Shown one piece after another: positions 22,079 to 32,989 of a stretch of 64,000 nt of DNA. The DNA is taken from positions 186,001 through 250,000 of the forward strand of contig JAGMUV010000008.1 of assembly GCA_020744425.1 (NCBI GenBank), read 5' to 3'. A program made the position numbers and the translations under genes. Source of the DNA: Dactylonectria macrodidyma. Taxonomy: Eukaryota > Ascomycota > Sordariomycetes > Hypocreales > Nectriaceae. How positions within the stretch are numbered: the first letter of the stretch is position 1; each line of letters opens with the position of its first letter. The notes below the pieces were generated by a model that worked only from the letters and a program-made list of their open reading frames with translations, did not search any database and was not told the DNA's origin.

Positions 22079-22634
22079 CCTGCTACTGCCTTCTCGACAT
22101 CGATGACTCCAGGCGACCGGTAGATCACAAGGCTTCCGCGCCGGAATCTCTTTAGTTACACGATTTCGCTTCGGGATGATGATTATGCTCCTTAATACGA
22201 CATTGCTTCCTGCAGTATCCAAGCGATCCACTACTAGTCCCCTTAACCACCTACAACCCTGCGCTCTCCTCCGCGTCCCTCCATGGAGCCGTTACAACTG
22301 CCGTGATTTTGAGGAGGACGGTCACATCGTTGCCTTTTCGCGCAACACACAGCTGCTGTCAAGATCAGGTAGCTCGGGAGCCGTTACGTCACTCACCGTC
22401 TCAACACGGAGCAGTCCGGTAGCACTGTCACCTCAATCTTTCCCTGCCTCAGCCTCAGCGTCTTCCCTTCGGCGCCTGCCCTTGATTCAATTGTCGCTTT
22501 ACCATCAGATTCGCCCAACCGGCCACATCGAAGCCGTCAACCCACCAAAAAAATTCTGGAAAAGGAATAACTAACATAAATCGTAGTCTGCTGCCATATT
22601 CTCATCAGGAAAGTACATAACAATGCAACTTGTC

Positions 22635-23294
22635 CTATTCATCAGCCACAATGTGAACCCAACTTGTCTGTTGCCTCACTCCGTCCACAATCTCTGATGT
22701 TGTCCCCGTCTCCTTCCAGACTCTCCTTGTCTGCTGACATCCTCTCGGCACACACGCCTTCTTATGAACCTTCCAGTCCGCCTTTTGGTGGTCTTTTCCG
22801 CAATATGCCACTGCATGGCATCTATCGCACCGCTTCACTCCCACAGTCGTGCCGCATACCTTGCACAGCTTGACCTCCATGCAATCAGTGCGTCCCAAAA
22901 CCTCACCAAGCATCTCGTCCTCTTGCCGCATTTCCTGCATCATTAATTGCATTTCCTGTCTCATCTTGATCTCACACTGCCCGCTTCCACACAAGGAGGT
23001 GACCCAAACTACAATGCGAGGTTTATCCCCATGCAACATAGATATTGGACTCTGTAGGATGTCTGTCGCAAACCGCCCGCAGCATTCACAGAAAGCCCCC
23101 GAGGCACTGCGACATGCTGGTTCATGCTCCTTCATAAGAGGCATCATGGCCTGCGCGAACCGTTCGTTGTATTCGGCATCTCGTCCGGCACGATTCGCCT
23201 CGATGACAAGACTTCGGGCGATGCTGTGGTTGTGTGTGAATTGTCTGGCGCCAAATTGGCAAATGAACTCGACTTGAACAGTGGAGGTTGCCAT
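22635..23294 (-). CDS. MYND-type zinc-finger protein
   Basis: An open 219-codon frame with ATG at 23294. The C-terminal third carries a full MYND finger: CKVCGTTVGVKRCDRCH followed by VAYCGKDHQKADWKVHKKAC, with all the zinc-binding Cys and His positions present. MYND fingers mediate protein-protein contacts; the wider family function is not known to me. Before it lie a second Cys cluster (FCECCGRF) and a Met/Gln/Glu-rich helix. No intron is needed. It lies upstream of the Helitron gene on the same strand, and a decayed paralogue lies at 8131-8520. It could be an independent fungal gene or Helitron cargo. Confidence 0.8.
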   Translation of the reverse strand: MATSTVQVEFICQFGARQFTHNHSIARSLVIEANRAGRDAEYNERFAQAMMPLMKEHEPACRSASGAFCECCGRFATDILQSPISMLHGDKPRIVVWVTSLCGSGQCEIKMRQEMQLMMQEMRQEDEMLGEVLGRTDCMEVKLCKVCGTTVGVKRCDRCHAVAYCGKDHQKADWKVHKKACVPRGCQQTRRVWKETGTTSEIVDGVRQQTSWVHIVADE

Positions 23295-23295
23295 A

Positions 23296-24451
23296 TAGTT
23301 CCGGAGCTTTAGGTGCTCGGTGTAACGTTTCGCACTGAGCGTGCTTGAAGGGTCAAAAGCGAAACGATGAGCAGCAAGTAGCAGTGTGCTGATTGATTGA
23401 TATCGAATGTGTCTTTTTTGAAGGAATATTCCTGGTTGTTTTATGATAAATTTTTTGGGAATATTTCATCATGCTTGTCTCATCGTCCCCTCATTTTCTC
23501 CGCCCTTTCATACCATCTTTGCTTTTCATAGTATATGACGGGCATAGCGTTTCAAACTGCGCCACCAGGATACCCTGGACTTCACCAACGTGTAAGACAC
23601 CACAGACGGCCCCACACAACCTTACGAATAACACTTGCGGCCATCAATGCTGTAAAAGTACCATGAAAACCACCCTCTCCATCTTCGTTCCTCAAGGCTC
23701 TTTTGCGCAAACCGCGACCGGTTTGCCTCTCCTGTAGAAGTGGAGAGGGTTTTGGCTAGCAGGGATCGGTGGAAAAACCTGACGACGCTGATTGGCTTGA
23801 GGGAAACCTGCGCCTGTGATTGGCGGAAGGCTTCCGTCCTCTCTTGCTGGGCGGCTGGCGGCTGGCGGGCAGTTGGACAGTGACAGACGAGGCGCCAGCG
23901 GCCACGGACCAGGATCCGACGCCGGGGAGAGGGAGGGACGACTTGCAGCATCTCAGCCATCACCTAGCTTAAATTTACTTAGTATATACCATCCGTCGCT
24001 CCGTCCCACCGCCCCGGCTTGGATCGTATTCGCTACGCGCGCAGTCCGACGTCCGTTCCTGCTGCCCATCTCCATCTCCATCTCCGTCGTCCCTCCCCCA
24101 ACGTATCGTGTCCGGCCCGCATCCAAAATCAAACAAACCTCGGGTCATCAAAATAGCGCCGCTCGACGACTTCTTCCCACGATCGATCGTCCTGCCTTGT
24201 GACCTACCTGCGCCTCCTTACGACGCGACCGCCCCTTTGACGACTTGCTCTCTTCCCTTGTCGTTGCCACTGCGAAGTCCCGACGCCAATCGACCGAGCG
24301 ACAGTTAAGGGGGGAATCTGCCTACCAGGGATCCTCAGATCTCGGCGTCGTACTCTAGAGACCAGACGACCAACAAACAACCGCTACAACCACCCGTCAC
24401 TCCCGATTGCCCTCAAATAATATCGCTCGCATTCGGAACACATCCTTCATC
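23296..24451 (+). promoter_or_regulatory. Upstream region of the Rho2-like gene
   Basis: No gene is seen. GTTCCTCAAGGC (23687-23698) with a perfect 8-bp stem, GCAAACCG/CGGTTTGC (23707-23726), matches the motif seen after the Helitron helicase ends. ATTGG pentamers near 23.79 and 23.82 kb and pyrimidine-rich tracts to 24.45 kb look like an ordinary fungal promoter and 5' leader. Confidence 0.4.
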
Positions 24452-25051
24452 ATGAGCGCAAATCCCCAAAATGTTATTCGCAAGAAGCTGGTTATTATTG
24501 GCGACGGTGCTTGCGGAAAGACCAGTCTGCTGAGCGTCTTCACGCTAGGATATTTCCCGACACATTACATCCCCACCGTCTTTGAGAACTACGTGACCGA
24601 TTGCAGAGTGGATGGCAAGTCCGTCCAACTCGCGCTATGGGATACTGCTGGCCAGGAAGACTACGAGCGATTACGGCCCCTCGCCTACTCGAAAGCACAT
24701 GTCATCCTAGTCGGCTTCTCCATTGACACTCCAGATTCCTTGGATAACGTCAAACATAAGTGGATCGAGGAGGCAACCCGACTGTGCACTGGCGTCTCCA
24801 TCATTCTCGTCGGCCTGAAGAAGGATCTCCGAGAAGACCCGGTCGCCATCGAAGACATGCGCAAGAAATCTTTGCGGTTCGTCACCGAGCACGAAGGTGA
24901 GGCTATTGCACGAGACATTGGCCCCAAGCGATATTTGGAGTGCTCCAGCCTGAGCGGGGAGGGCGTCGACGATGTTTTCGAAGCTGCTACCCGCGCTGCT
25001 CTCTTGACCTTTGAGAAGGGAGAGGGAGGCGGCTGCTGTGTTGTCCTGTGA
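24452..25051 (+). CDS. rho2: Rho-family GTPase, Rho2-like
   Basis: A 199-residue intact protein starting MSANPQNVIRKK; an in-frame ATG at 24407 would add 15 residues of poor quality, so 24452 is preferred. All G boxes are visible: P-loop GDGACGKTS, switch I YIPTVFENY, switch II WDTAGQEDY, the Rho-type LVGLKKDL (in place of NKxD) and ECSSLSGEG. The Rho insert helix (REDPVAIEDMRKKS) is present. It ends CCVVL: a CaaX box with leucine last, predicting geranylgeranylation, and a neighbouring cysteine that may be palmitoylated. The combination of SVFTLGYFP, YVTDCRVDGK and LAYSKAHVIL points to fungal Rho2, which acts at the membrane in cell-wall integrity and polarity. The frame has no intron, which could suggest a retrocopy. 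Confidence 0.9.
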   Translation: MSANPQNVIRKKLVIIGDGACGKTSLLSVFTLGYFPTHYIPTVFENYVTDCRVDGKSVQLALWDTAGQEDYERLRPLAYSKAHVILVGFSIDTPDSLDNVKHKWIEEATRLCTGVSIILVGLKKDLREDPVAIEDMRKKSLRFVTEHEGEAIARDIGPKRYLECSSLSGEGVDDVFEAATRAALLTFEKGEGGGCCVVL

Positions 25052-25059
25052 GGCCATCT

Positions 25060-25600
25060 CTACGACCCCGTCATGAGTGATGCCATACCAGGCGAATACT
25101 CTACAGGATTGTCCGCCTGGGAACAGACTGCCACATGTTGCAGCATTGATTGGTCATCAACAAGGAGCAACACCAACTATGCGCTCGCCGCCACTTTATA
25201 TCGCTCACACGCACAACCTTGAAAACCTCGACTGCACTTTTTTCTTTTGGCTCATCAGGGAAACGGATATGGAAACGGATATAGAGGATTGTTGCTCGGC
25301 GCTTACGGGGAGGGAAAACATGCTTTGCACCACTCCCAGGCGACTGACGCCGAGGCTCAGTCAGGATTGGCAACTCCAATCCCAGCCGACCCTCTCATCA
25401 CCACACACCACTTCCCTCGCACTACCAACTCATGTTCGGCGGTTTGATTGACAGACATTCACTCTTTGGAAAGAAGGGATTTCTCAAAGAAAAAGGGACC
25501 ATCACCATTTACATGCCACACACACCACAGGCATCATCGATTTTATTACTCAATAACTTATATTGGCCCTCTGTTTTATTTTATTTTATTGGTTATTATT
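25060..25600. other. 3' flank of the Rho gene, no gene seen
   Basis: Short frames only. An AT-rich stretch lies at about 25545-25605. Confidence 0.35.
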
Positions 25601-25604
25601 AACG

Positions 25605-25645
25605 TGCATGATAAGCGAGCTGGACAGACAAGTGAGCTGGACACC
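25605..25645 (-). repeat. Doubled GCTCGCTTATC-type terminus motif, copy 1
   Basis: The minus strand reads GGTGTCCAGCTCACTTGTC then TGTCCAGCTCGCTTATCA, two imperfect copies of one motif. A related pair is at 49484-49523 on the plus strand. It sits where the LINE RNase H frame breaks off, so it is probably the end of another element that truncated the LINE. Confidence 0.5.
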
Positions 25646-25992
25646 TCCAAATCCCATATAAAACAGCAATTTTGACCCCTTTGCAAAACCCACCAATTCT
25701 TTATCGAGTCCAGTGAAAGGAAGCCTGGGCGGCGTGCACTCCAGCGCCATCGCTATTGCTGCTAGTTCCGCTGTGTACGGATTCTGCTCGTCTCTGGGCC
25801 CGAGAGTGACGGAATAGCTGGCAACCACCTCGCCTGCGCTGTTGCGAGTCGCGTCGCACACGACGCCTCCCATTCCCACTATGCCGCCCTTCTGCGAGCT
25901 AGACGTTGCTATGATGATGCCCTCGACGTCGTTTGGTGCCTTGACCGCCTTCGCTAGGTCGTCCTCGCCCACCACTGGGATGCGGCTGGTCC

Positions 25993-26610
25993 ATGGCGGC
26001 CAGGCTTGTCAACAAATAAATCGAATTCAAATTAATCCAAATAAATCCAAATCAAATCAAATCGAGGAAAAACTTATCCAAATCAAATCAAATCACAGGG
26101 GCCGAATTGATTTGGATATTTGGATTCATTTGGATAAAATATTGGCCAATCACCGCTTGTCACTCCAGTACGTGTTGACCCACTTTTGGCTAACGCGGCT
26201 TATGTCAGACAATTTGGCCCCGTACAGATCGGAGAGAGGGACCAGGATTGAGCAAAGCCATAACCAAGACGAGCGAGGAGGGAGGAAGCGGAAAGATTGC
26301 ACCAATCTTGAAGTGAGAATTATCTGAGGAACAAGAACTGAATGAGCGGATGCACGCAATGGTGCAAGCCTTTATACACAAATGAAAGCTTCTGTCTACT
26401 AGGCAGCTGCTGTTGCGGGTAGCAATATCGCAGTTTCTGTGAACTCACATTCCGGGTAGGCTTGATGTGCGACAAGCAGCTCGATACATCTCCTCGTGGG
26501 AGAAAAGTGGGGCTATCCAAATAATCAAATCGAGTCTTTTTGTATCCAAATCAAATCAAATCGGAGGCTCAATTTGATTTGATTTATTTGTTGACAAGCC
26601 TGATGGCGGC
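25993..26610. mobile_element. Nested hAT-type MITE with 8-bp target duplication
   Basis: Element 26001-26602 (602 bp) begins CAGGCTTGTCAACAAATAAA and ends with the inverted copy. Direct repeats ATGGCGGC flank it at 25993-26000 and 26603-26610. It has no coding capacity. Its ends are rich in CAAATCAAATC-type subterminal repeats. The 8-bp duplication and CA..TG ends fit a non-autonomous hAT element. Skipping it, the LINE frame runs on directly from HEYALPP to the RNase H domain, which proves a later insertion into the LINE. Confidence 0.93.
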
Positions 26611-28840
26611 AACGCATACTCGTGGATAACCTCCATTCGATCCGTGTGGACGCTCCCCACCGCCGAGACAATCTTCTGCATTGGTGATATGAATCGCTTG
26701 CTTGCCTTGTTCTTCAAAGCTGCCAGCGGGTGCGTCTTCGGGAGGGTCCGAAGGTTGATGCAGAATCTTGTTGCGGCTTGTCTGTGTCGTTCCTCTACCG
26801 TCAGGATACTGGCTTCGGCCTCGGCCACCGCCGTTGCTACAGTACGGAACGCTCCTGTAATTGCCTGCGCCCCCACCAGCTGGGCTTTGTTCAGCCAGGC
26901 AGCTTCTCTTGCGCGGCGAGCGTGCGTCCAGACATTGGAGGCGTAGTCCATCGCCGGCGCGACTGTCGCTACGAATAGCTGTCTCGCCACCCTCGGTGAC
27001 AACGTTTTCAACCTTCTCAGACACATGGCGGCGGTGAGCCTCTTGGCGGCGGCTCTAGCCATGTGCTCCTGGTACCGCAGGCCCGCGCCCATAACCACTC
27101 CCAGAATTTTTGCGCTGTTTTTAGGTTTGACCTCGTTCCCTTTGATCAAAAATGGCATGTCACTGTTGCGCGTGGTGACTCGCGTGAAGTTGATGACTGT
27201 CGTTTTGTCCGCTTCAAACGTTGCGCCGCTGCATCTCTCCCACTCGAGCGCTTCATTAATGATCGACTGAATACCTGCCCGGTTCGCCTCCACGGTCGGG
27301 CCGGTCACCCATGCCGAGTAGTCGTCCACGAATGCAATTGAGCCACCTTCCGCCTTAATCCTTCTCTGCACCAAATCTGCGTTGAAGAAGAGGAACGAGA
27401 CCGGTGACAGAGGCGATCCCTGGGGGAGACCTGCTTGGGGTAGCTCCCGCTGCTCAGACGTGTGCCCGTTCACTACCACCGAGGCTATTCGCCCGGAGCA
27501 GAAGGCGTCCATCCACCTGACCAGTCTGTCCGGTATCCCTCTCGCCTTCATCCTCTCGAGTAGTCGCTCTTTGCACACTCCGTTGTAGGCGCCTTTGACA
27601 TCGAAACTGATCAGGCTGAGCACTTTGCGAGCTCTCCATGCCTTGTAAATTTGTTCCTGCAGAAGCAGGAGCGCTTGCTCGGCCGACCGTCGCTTCCTCG
27701 CTCCGAAGTGGTTTGTGGGCAGGAGCCCGTAAGTCTCTACTGCGTAGGAGATGCGCTCAGCGACGACCGCTTCCATTATTTTACCAAGTGTTGACAAAAG
27801 CGATATCGGTCGCCACGCTTCGCTACCGTGTAGTCTCCCTTGTCCGGCTTCTTCAGCGGTATGATTTTCGCACTTCTCCATTGGCGAGGCACTATGCCGT
27901 CTCTGAGCGACGCATCGAAGAGAGCCAACACCCGGTACTTTACCACTGGCCAGAGTCGTCTCCACACCATCGCCGGGAGGCCATCTTCGCCGGGTGCTTT
28001 CCACGGTTTCGCTGCCATGACTTTTTCCTCGATTTCTTCCAGGGTCAGGCCCGACATGGGCACCGCCTTCCGCTGTTGTCGCACTCCTTCATCTTCGATT
28101 CTCGCTGGCAAGGGAGGAAAGAACGTGCCGAGCAGCTCCTCGGCTTGTTCTGCCTTGTCCTTGGTCATAGATCCATTTCCTCTCTTCAAGGGTGGCACCT
28201 TATCGCCCATGGTGTCCTTGCTAGGTTCGAGATACTTGGCTGCTTTCCAGATGTTGACATCTTCGGCCGGGAAGTCGTCCCAATGTGCTTTCTTCTGGCT
28301 CCGTATGGCATCGTGGTACTCCTTGGCTGCTTCCTTGGCTCGTCGTTCCAGGTCTGGCCGCGCTTGGCCTGCTCGCCGTTGCGCCCTCGCTTGGTTCCGC
28401 CAGAACGTGTATGCCCGCCGCAATCGTGTTAGGTCCTTCGTCCACCAGCGTTTCGCATACGGTGGAGGTTGTGCTCGAGGCGTCAGCTCGTGGATTGCCT
28501 CTAGGACGACTCGCATCAGCTGGCCCGTCTGCGTCTGCACGTCGACAGCCCAGGGGAGCGGCCGGAGGTTATCTTCCACTCTGGCTCCTATAAGAGTCCA
28601 AGGAGCGTTCTTGAACAACAATCTTTGTGTCGTAATCCTCTCGGGCATCGCGATGTCACATATCGTCTGGATCGCTCTGTGGTCTGACCCGTGATCGGTC
28701 GGATGGAGGGCGCACGTCACCATCTCGTCTGCCAGTTCCGACGTTGCGAGCACCAAGTCGATGGTGCTCTCTTTGTCCGGGCCTTGCCACGTCTTCGTGC
28801 CCCTCGGAAGGAGGCTGCAGAGGCCGTGCTCGTTCATCAA
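26611..28840 (-). pseudogene. LINE endonuclease-reverse transcriptase ORF
   Basis: Two overlapping frames (28840-27776 and 28004-26611) are one ORF split by a one-base deletion near 27805: the first reads KKPDKGDYTVAK and then drifts, the second resumes at AWRPISLLSTLGKIMEAVV. RT motifs are present with the catalytic pair in AFVDDYSAW. The 3' half continues beyond the nested MITE into RNase H (25992-25720). One deletion plus the MITE make it inactive; otherwise it carries few lesions and little sign of RIP. Confidence 0.88.
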
Positions 28841-28879
28841 GTCGATGATTGGCTCGGCTTCGCAGCGCTGGCGGCTCTA

Positions 28880-29369
28880 GAGAGCGATGGGATGCTCTGT
28901 GGCAACTCGCACAACAACAACATTGGCTGGATGATCGCAATGTACATTGCCATGGCCTCCATGTTCCGGGATGTATCCCTAATCCAGGGGAACCGCCAAT
29001 TAAAAGCTAAGCTATTCAAATTCTGGGCTGGCAACTTTGATCTCTACCTTCAGGCGATCGCGCACCGACTAAATATCACAATTCCCGACACTGAGAATGT
29101 CTCCAAGAACATCGAACCCACGATTCCAAAGGGAAACGGAAAGGACCCGTGGGGGTTGGGTGAGGTCCTTTGTAGAGTACAAACGAACTTCTGTGGCACC
29201 TGGATACGCATTCCGAGGGGCACATAGGAGGAAGATTGGAGGTGATGGATTGGACATTACCACCTGGAGCAGTGCGGAGAGGAAGCAATACAACTTCGAC
29301 AACAAAGACCCGCTTCCCAAAAAGACTATTGAGAGCCTTAGAGAAGGGCTTGTCTTGGTCCTAGGCTAG
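28880..29369 (+). pseudogene. Unrecognised gene fragment
   Basis: The plus-strand reading LESDGMLCGNSHNNNIGWMI..FKFWAGNFDLYLQAI is open to about 29160. After a frameshift it continues as WVRSFVEYKRTSVAPGYAFR..LDITTWSSAERKQYNF and stops at 29367-29369. The composition is protein-like throughout, but I do not recognise the family. It begins exactly where the minus-strand LINE is truncated, so the 5' part of the gene was probably lost there. Confidence 0.45.
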
Positions 29370-29599
29370 ATTGTTCTTTAGAGACTATCACAAATGCGAA
29401 ACCTCGGTTTTTACTGTCTCGATCCTTGGAGTCTAATGCCAAGTTTTACAACAGCCGTCGGCTACTTCATCATAGTTGAGGTTTCTGGGCTGAATTGACT
29501 ACGTCACTAGCCTGGAATAAATCCGGATATGATAAGTTGGACTTGGAAGGAATCGATTGGGACTGGGTGAATTACCGGTAACATGAATATTGCCAGTGG

Positions 29600-29886
29600 G
29601 CTCTATACTCGGCTGTGCCTCGAATGAATTCTGGCTGTCATCAGCAGATATTGGAAGCGACTGATGCTTCAGGGATTCTCCCTGATCTGCCAAAGACTCG
29701 ATGTAAGACCTAGCATCTTGACAAATGCGAAGGCATTGCTCCATCACTGCTCTCATCTCTCAGGTCAATGCTTATATCCGAGGCACTGGCGCTTCCCCTG
29801 CTTTCCGCAGTAAAAAGCGCCATTTTCTCATCAATGCGCTCTACGTGGATGCTGAGAGTTCCTAATAATCTTGATGTGTCGTTCAT
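29600..29886 (-). pseudogene. PigL_N-type STAND/NLR N-terminal domain fragment
   Basis: The minus-strand reading MNDTSRLLGTLSIHVERIDE..SASDISIDLRDE shifts frame near 29755 and continues VMEQCLRICQDARSYIESLA..DDSQNSFEAQ. This resembles the fungal N-terminal domain of STAND proteins (Pfam PigL_N). No NACHT or repeat domain follows, so it is a stand-alone, frameshifted scrap. Its first codons overlap, in another frame, the end of a chromo-shadow exon. Confidence 0.6.
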
Positions 29887-30113
29887 AGAACTGAAGCATC
29901 TGTTTCGTGTCAACAAGGAAGCCGAAGAGCCGATGAGGTAAGGAGGGATGAACTACCTTCTGGGGACACTTCTTGTAGTTTGTGTGTCATGCTTGGTCTT
30001 CTCGCCGTTCTTCCACATAAAACGACCAGCTTCCCATTGCCGCCGTCCTCACACTCGTGAATTATCTCAACCTCATCCTCCCATGACCCTGAAGGAGGGC
30101 TCCAATTCTTCAC
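29830..30113 (-). pseudogene. HP1-like chromo-shadow domain fragment
   Basis: The minus strand reads NWSPPSGSWEDEVEIIHECE then GNGKLVV. After two frame changes it gives WKNGEKTKH and YKKCPQK, then a 57-nt intron (29956-29900, GTAGTT..ACAG) and a last exon MLQFYERHIKIIRN. This is the signature of the C-terminal chromo-shadow domain of fungal heterochromatin protein 1 (HepA/HPO), which dimerises and recruits partners to H3K9-methylated chromatin. The N-terminal chromodomain is not seen and indels break the frame, so it is a decayed partial copy, not the functional gene. Confidence 0.65.
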
Positions 30114-30307
30114 GGCTCAGGTTAAAGCAGCAGCAGCTCAGGACCATGGACGACAATGGAAATTTTCAACGTCTAGATTCATCTCAGATAAATAGGCTGA
30201 TAGCCACGCAGCTTTCTCCAACGCCCTTGACCAACCTCTCTATTAGACCATCTAAAGTCATCAAGGTCCCTCACTCTTCATTGAAGCGTCTCCAATGCTT
30301 TCAACCT

Positions 30308-32868
30308 TTATCGAGAAGCAAGTCCACCAGCGGCCTTATTCCACTGGCCATTCCGCTTCCAGGTCCAGTTCTTCAGGAAAGGAGGATCCATACCTGTCTC
30401 GAACGCCTGGTTGCGGGCCTCAATCTGCGCATTCAGCAGAGCCTCTCGAGCAGCGGCGCCACGGTTGTGAAGCTTGGGCATCCAGTCGATAGCATCGATG
30501 GACAAGCTGAATCGATCCGTCTGGTTGCGGATGGCCAGTTCAAGAGGAGTGTCAATGTTGCCCTTCTCCTTGTAGCCACGGACGTGCAGGTTTTTGCTTC
30601 CGGGGCGCTTGTACGTCAGGCGGTGCACCATCCAGGGGTAGCTGTGGAAGTTGAAGATGATGGGGGTGTCGTCGGTGAACAGGCTCACCCACTCTTTGTC
30701 GGTCAAGCCGTGGGGATGGTCGCTGGGGTGGATCAGCTTGAAGAGATCGACGCAGTTCACGTAGCGGATCTTGAGCTCTGGGAAGTGCTGCAGGAGCAGG
30801 TCGATTGCTGCGATGGACTCGTGGGTGCTGATGTCTCCACATGAGGCAATGACCAGGTCGGGATCCTCGCCGGCGTCGGTGCTGAATTCAGGCCAGATAC
30901 CAATACCCTTAGTGCAGTGTACGACGGCGGCGTCCATGGAGAGGTACTGGAGATGCTCCTGCTTGTCGGACACCACGACGTTCACGTAGTTGACAGACCG
31001 GAAGCAGTGATCCATGACTGCGAGCTTCTTAGCGAACAGGCTCCGAATCTTTTTCAGGAGTAATCTTACCTGAAAGCAGGCAGTTGCCATCAGGGGGAAG
31101 GTAGATGCGTACAACTTCGGGGCTCTTGTTAGCCACTACGTCGAGGAAACCAGGATCCTGGTGGGTGAAGCCGTTGTGGTCCTGACGCCAAACAACAGCC
31201 GTCAACAGGATGTTGAGAGAAGCGACCTTGTCTCGCCACTCGACCTCGAGACACTTCTCAATCCACTTGCAGTGCTGGAAACAGTGAGCATTACTGAATG
31301 GATAGTGTTCAAGCGAGTGGGCCTACCTGGTTAACCATGGAATCAATGACGTGAATGAAAGGCTCATAACTGTTCAGCAGACCATGACGACCACTCAGAA
31401 TGTAGCCCTCAAGCCAGCCCTCGCAGGTATGCTCAGAAAGCATTTCCATGACGCGACCGGCCTTGGCAAGGTTGCCGCCATTCTCATCTTCCTCAAAGTA
31501 CTCTCCCATCCAAACCTTCTTGCCGGCTTTATAGACACCACCCAACTTGTTAGACTCCGTTTCATCAGGGCCAAAAAGACGGAAGTTGGTCTGGTTCGCC
31601 GCAATGACGTCCCGCAGGAACTTAGCCATGTTGGTCATACTAGCGTTCATAACAGCGCCAGGTTGGTTGACCATGATGGCATAGTCCTTGAAGTTGGGCA
31701 TCTTGAGGGGCTTCCTCAGTTGGCCGCCGTTGGCGATGGGGTTGGCGCTCATGCGGCGGTTGCCATCTGGGCAGAGAGCACGGAGGGATGGGGCGGGCTT
31801 TCCAGACTCGTCAAAGAGGCGATCAGGCTCATAGTTGCGCATCCACTCCTCGAGAATCTTGAGGTGCTGGGGGTTGGTGGCCGGGTCGGTGATGGGGACT
31901 TGGTGGGCGCGCCAGAAACCAGCGAGATAGTTGTTGTCAATCTTGCGGGGACCGGTCCAGCCCTTGGGGCTTCGGAGCACAATCATGGGCCACAGAGGTC
32001 GGAATGCCTCGCCGCTGTCGCGGGCTTGCTTTTGGAATTTGCGGATCTCATCGACGCAGTGCTCGAGAGTGGCCGCCATGGCCTGGTGCATGGTCTCAAT
32101 ATCATCACCTTCGACAAAGTATGGCTGCCAGCCGTATCCAAGGAACAGGTTCTCGAGCTCCTTATGAGAGATTCGAGCTAGAAGCGTGGGGTTGTTGATC
32201 TTATAGCCGTTGAGATGAAGAACGGGCAAAACAGATCCGTCTACGATAGGGTTCAGGAACTTGTTGCTATGCCAGGCAGTGGCAAGAGGACCAGTCTCGG
32301 CTTCACCATCACCGACCATAGTAAGTGCGATTAAATCGGGGCTATCAAAAACCGTGCCGAAAGCGTGTGAGATAGAGTAGCCCAGCTCACCACCCTCGTG
32401 GAGAGATCCTGGGGTTTCCGGAGTGGCGTGGGAGCCAATTCCACCGGGGAAAGAGAAGCTCTTGAAGAACTTCTGCAGACCGTCAATATCTTGGGACTTA
32501 TCGGGATACACCTCAGAATAGACGCCCTCGAGGTAGGACTGTGAGAGGACGGCCGGGGCACCATGGCCGGGGCCAGAAATGAAGATGGCGTTCAGATCAT
32601 GCTTCTTGATAAGACGGTTGAAGTGCATGTATACGAAGATTTGTCCTGGAGCAGAGCCAAAGTGGCCAAGCAATCGAGCCTTGAGGTGGTCGGCTTTGAG
32701 GGGGTCTCGGAGAAGGGGATTCTCCTTGAGATAGATCATGCCCAAGGACAAGTAGCAACTGGCCTTGAAGAAGTCATTGTACTGCTCAATCTCCTCCTTG
32801 GAGAGCGGCTCGCCCTTGACGGTAGAGCGGGCGGGGCCAAAGGGCCGTATGGACTCGACTTCGGTCAT
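30308..32868 (-). CDS. xfp: Xylulose-5-phosphate/fructose-6-phosphate phosphoketolase
   Basis: Three exons (32868-31327, 31274-31070, 31017-30308) with introns of 52 nt each (31326-31275, 31069-31018) give 818 residues, the usual length. This thiamine-diphosphate enzyme splits xylulose-5-P or fructose-6-P with phosphate to acetyl phosphate plus glyceraldehyde-3-P or erythrose-4-P. It is cytosolic, with no targeting signal seen. Visible signatures are [10 protein letters not shown] (N-terminal domain), [28 protein letters not shown] with the GDG ThDP/Mg site, [20 protein letters not shown] (pyrimidine domain) and [12 protein letters not shown] near the C-terminus. Start ATG 32868 precedes a typical [11 protein letters not shown] leader. 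The frame is clean, so it is probably functional despite its repeat-rich neighbourhood. Confidence 0.95.
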
Positions 32869-32989
32869 TGGGGATATATGAAATACGGAAGGATGAATAG
32901 TCTGAGAACTCTTTGGAGAAGGGAAGAGACGGAAACAAGGAGGGGGTGTGAGAACAGAGAAATAGGCTTCGAGGCTTAGGGGAGGTTCT

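Larger units (their letters stand above)
25720..28875 (-). mobile_element. Truncated Tad-like LINE carrying a nested MITE
   Basis: In order on the minus strand: the tail of the AP endonuclease (from about 28875; STIDLVLATS, DHGSDHRAI), reverse transcriptase (PISLLSTLGK, SFDVKGAYNGV, AGLPQGSPLSP, FVDDYSAW) and the start of RNase H (MGGVVCDATR, RDEQNPYTAELAAIAMALE). It is cut at both ends: the endonuclease N-terminus is missing, and RNase H stops near 25720 where a different sequence begins. A 602-bp element interrupts it at 26001-26602. The 5' truncation abuts a plus-strand fragment of an unrelated gene. Confidence 0.9.

Noticed and set aside
31351..32181. 276-codon plus-strand frame
   Set aside because: Antisense shadow of the phosphoketolase exon; leucine/valine/glycine-rich mirror composition with no known domain.
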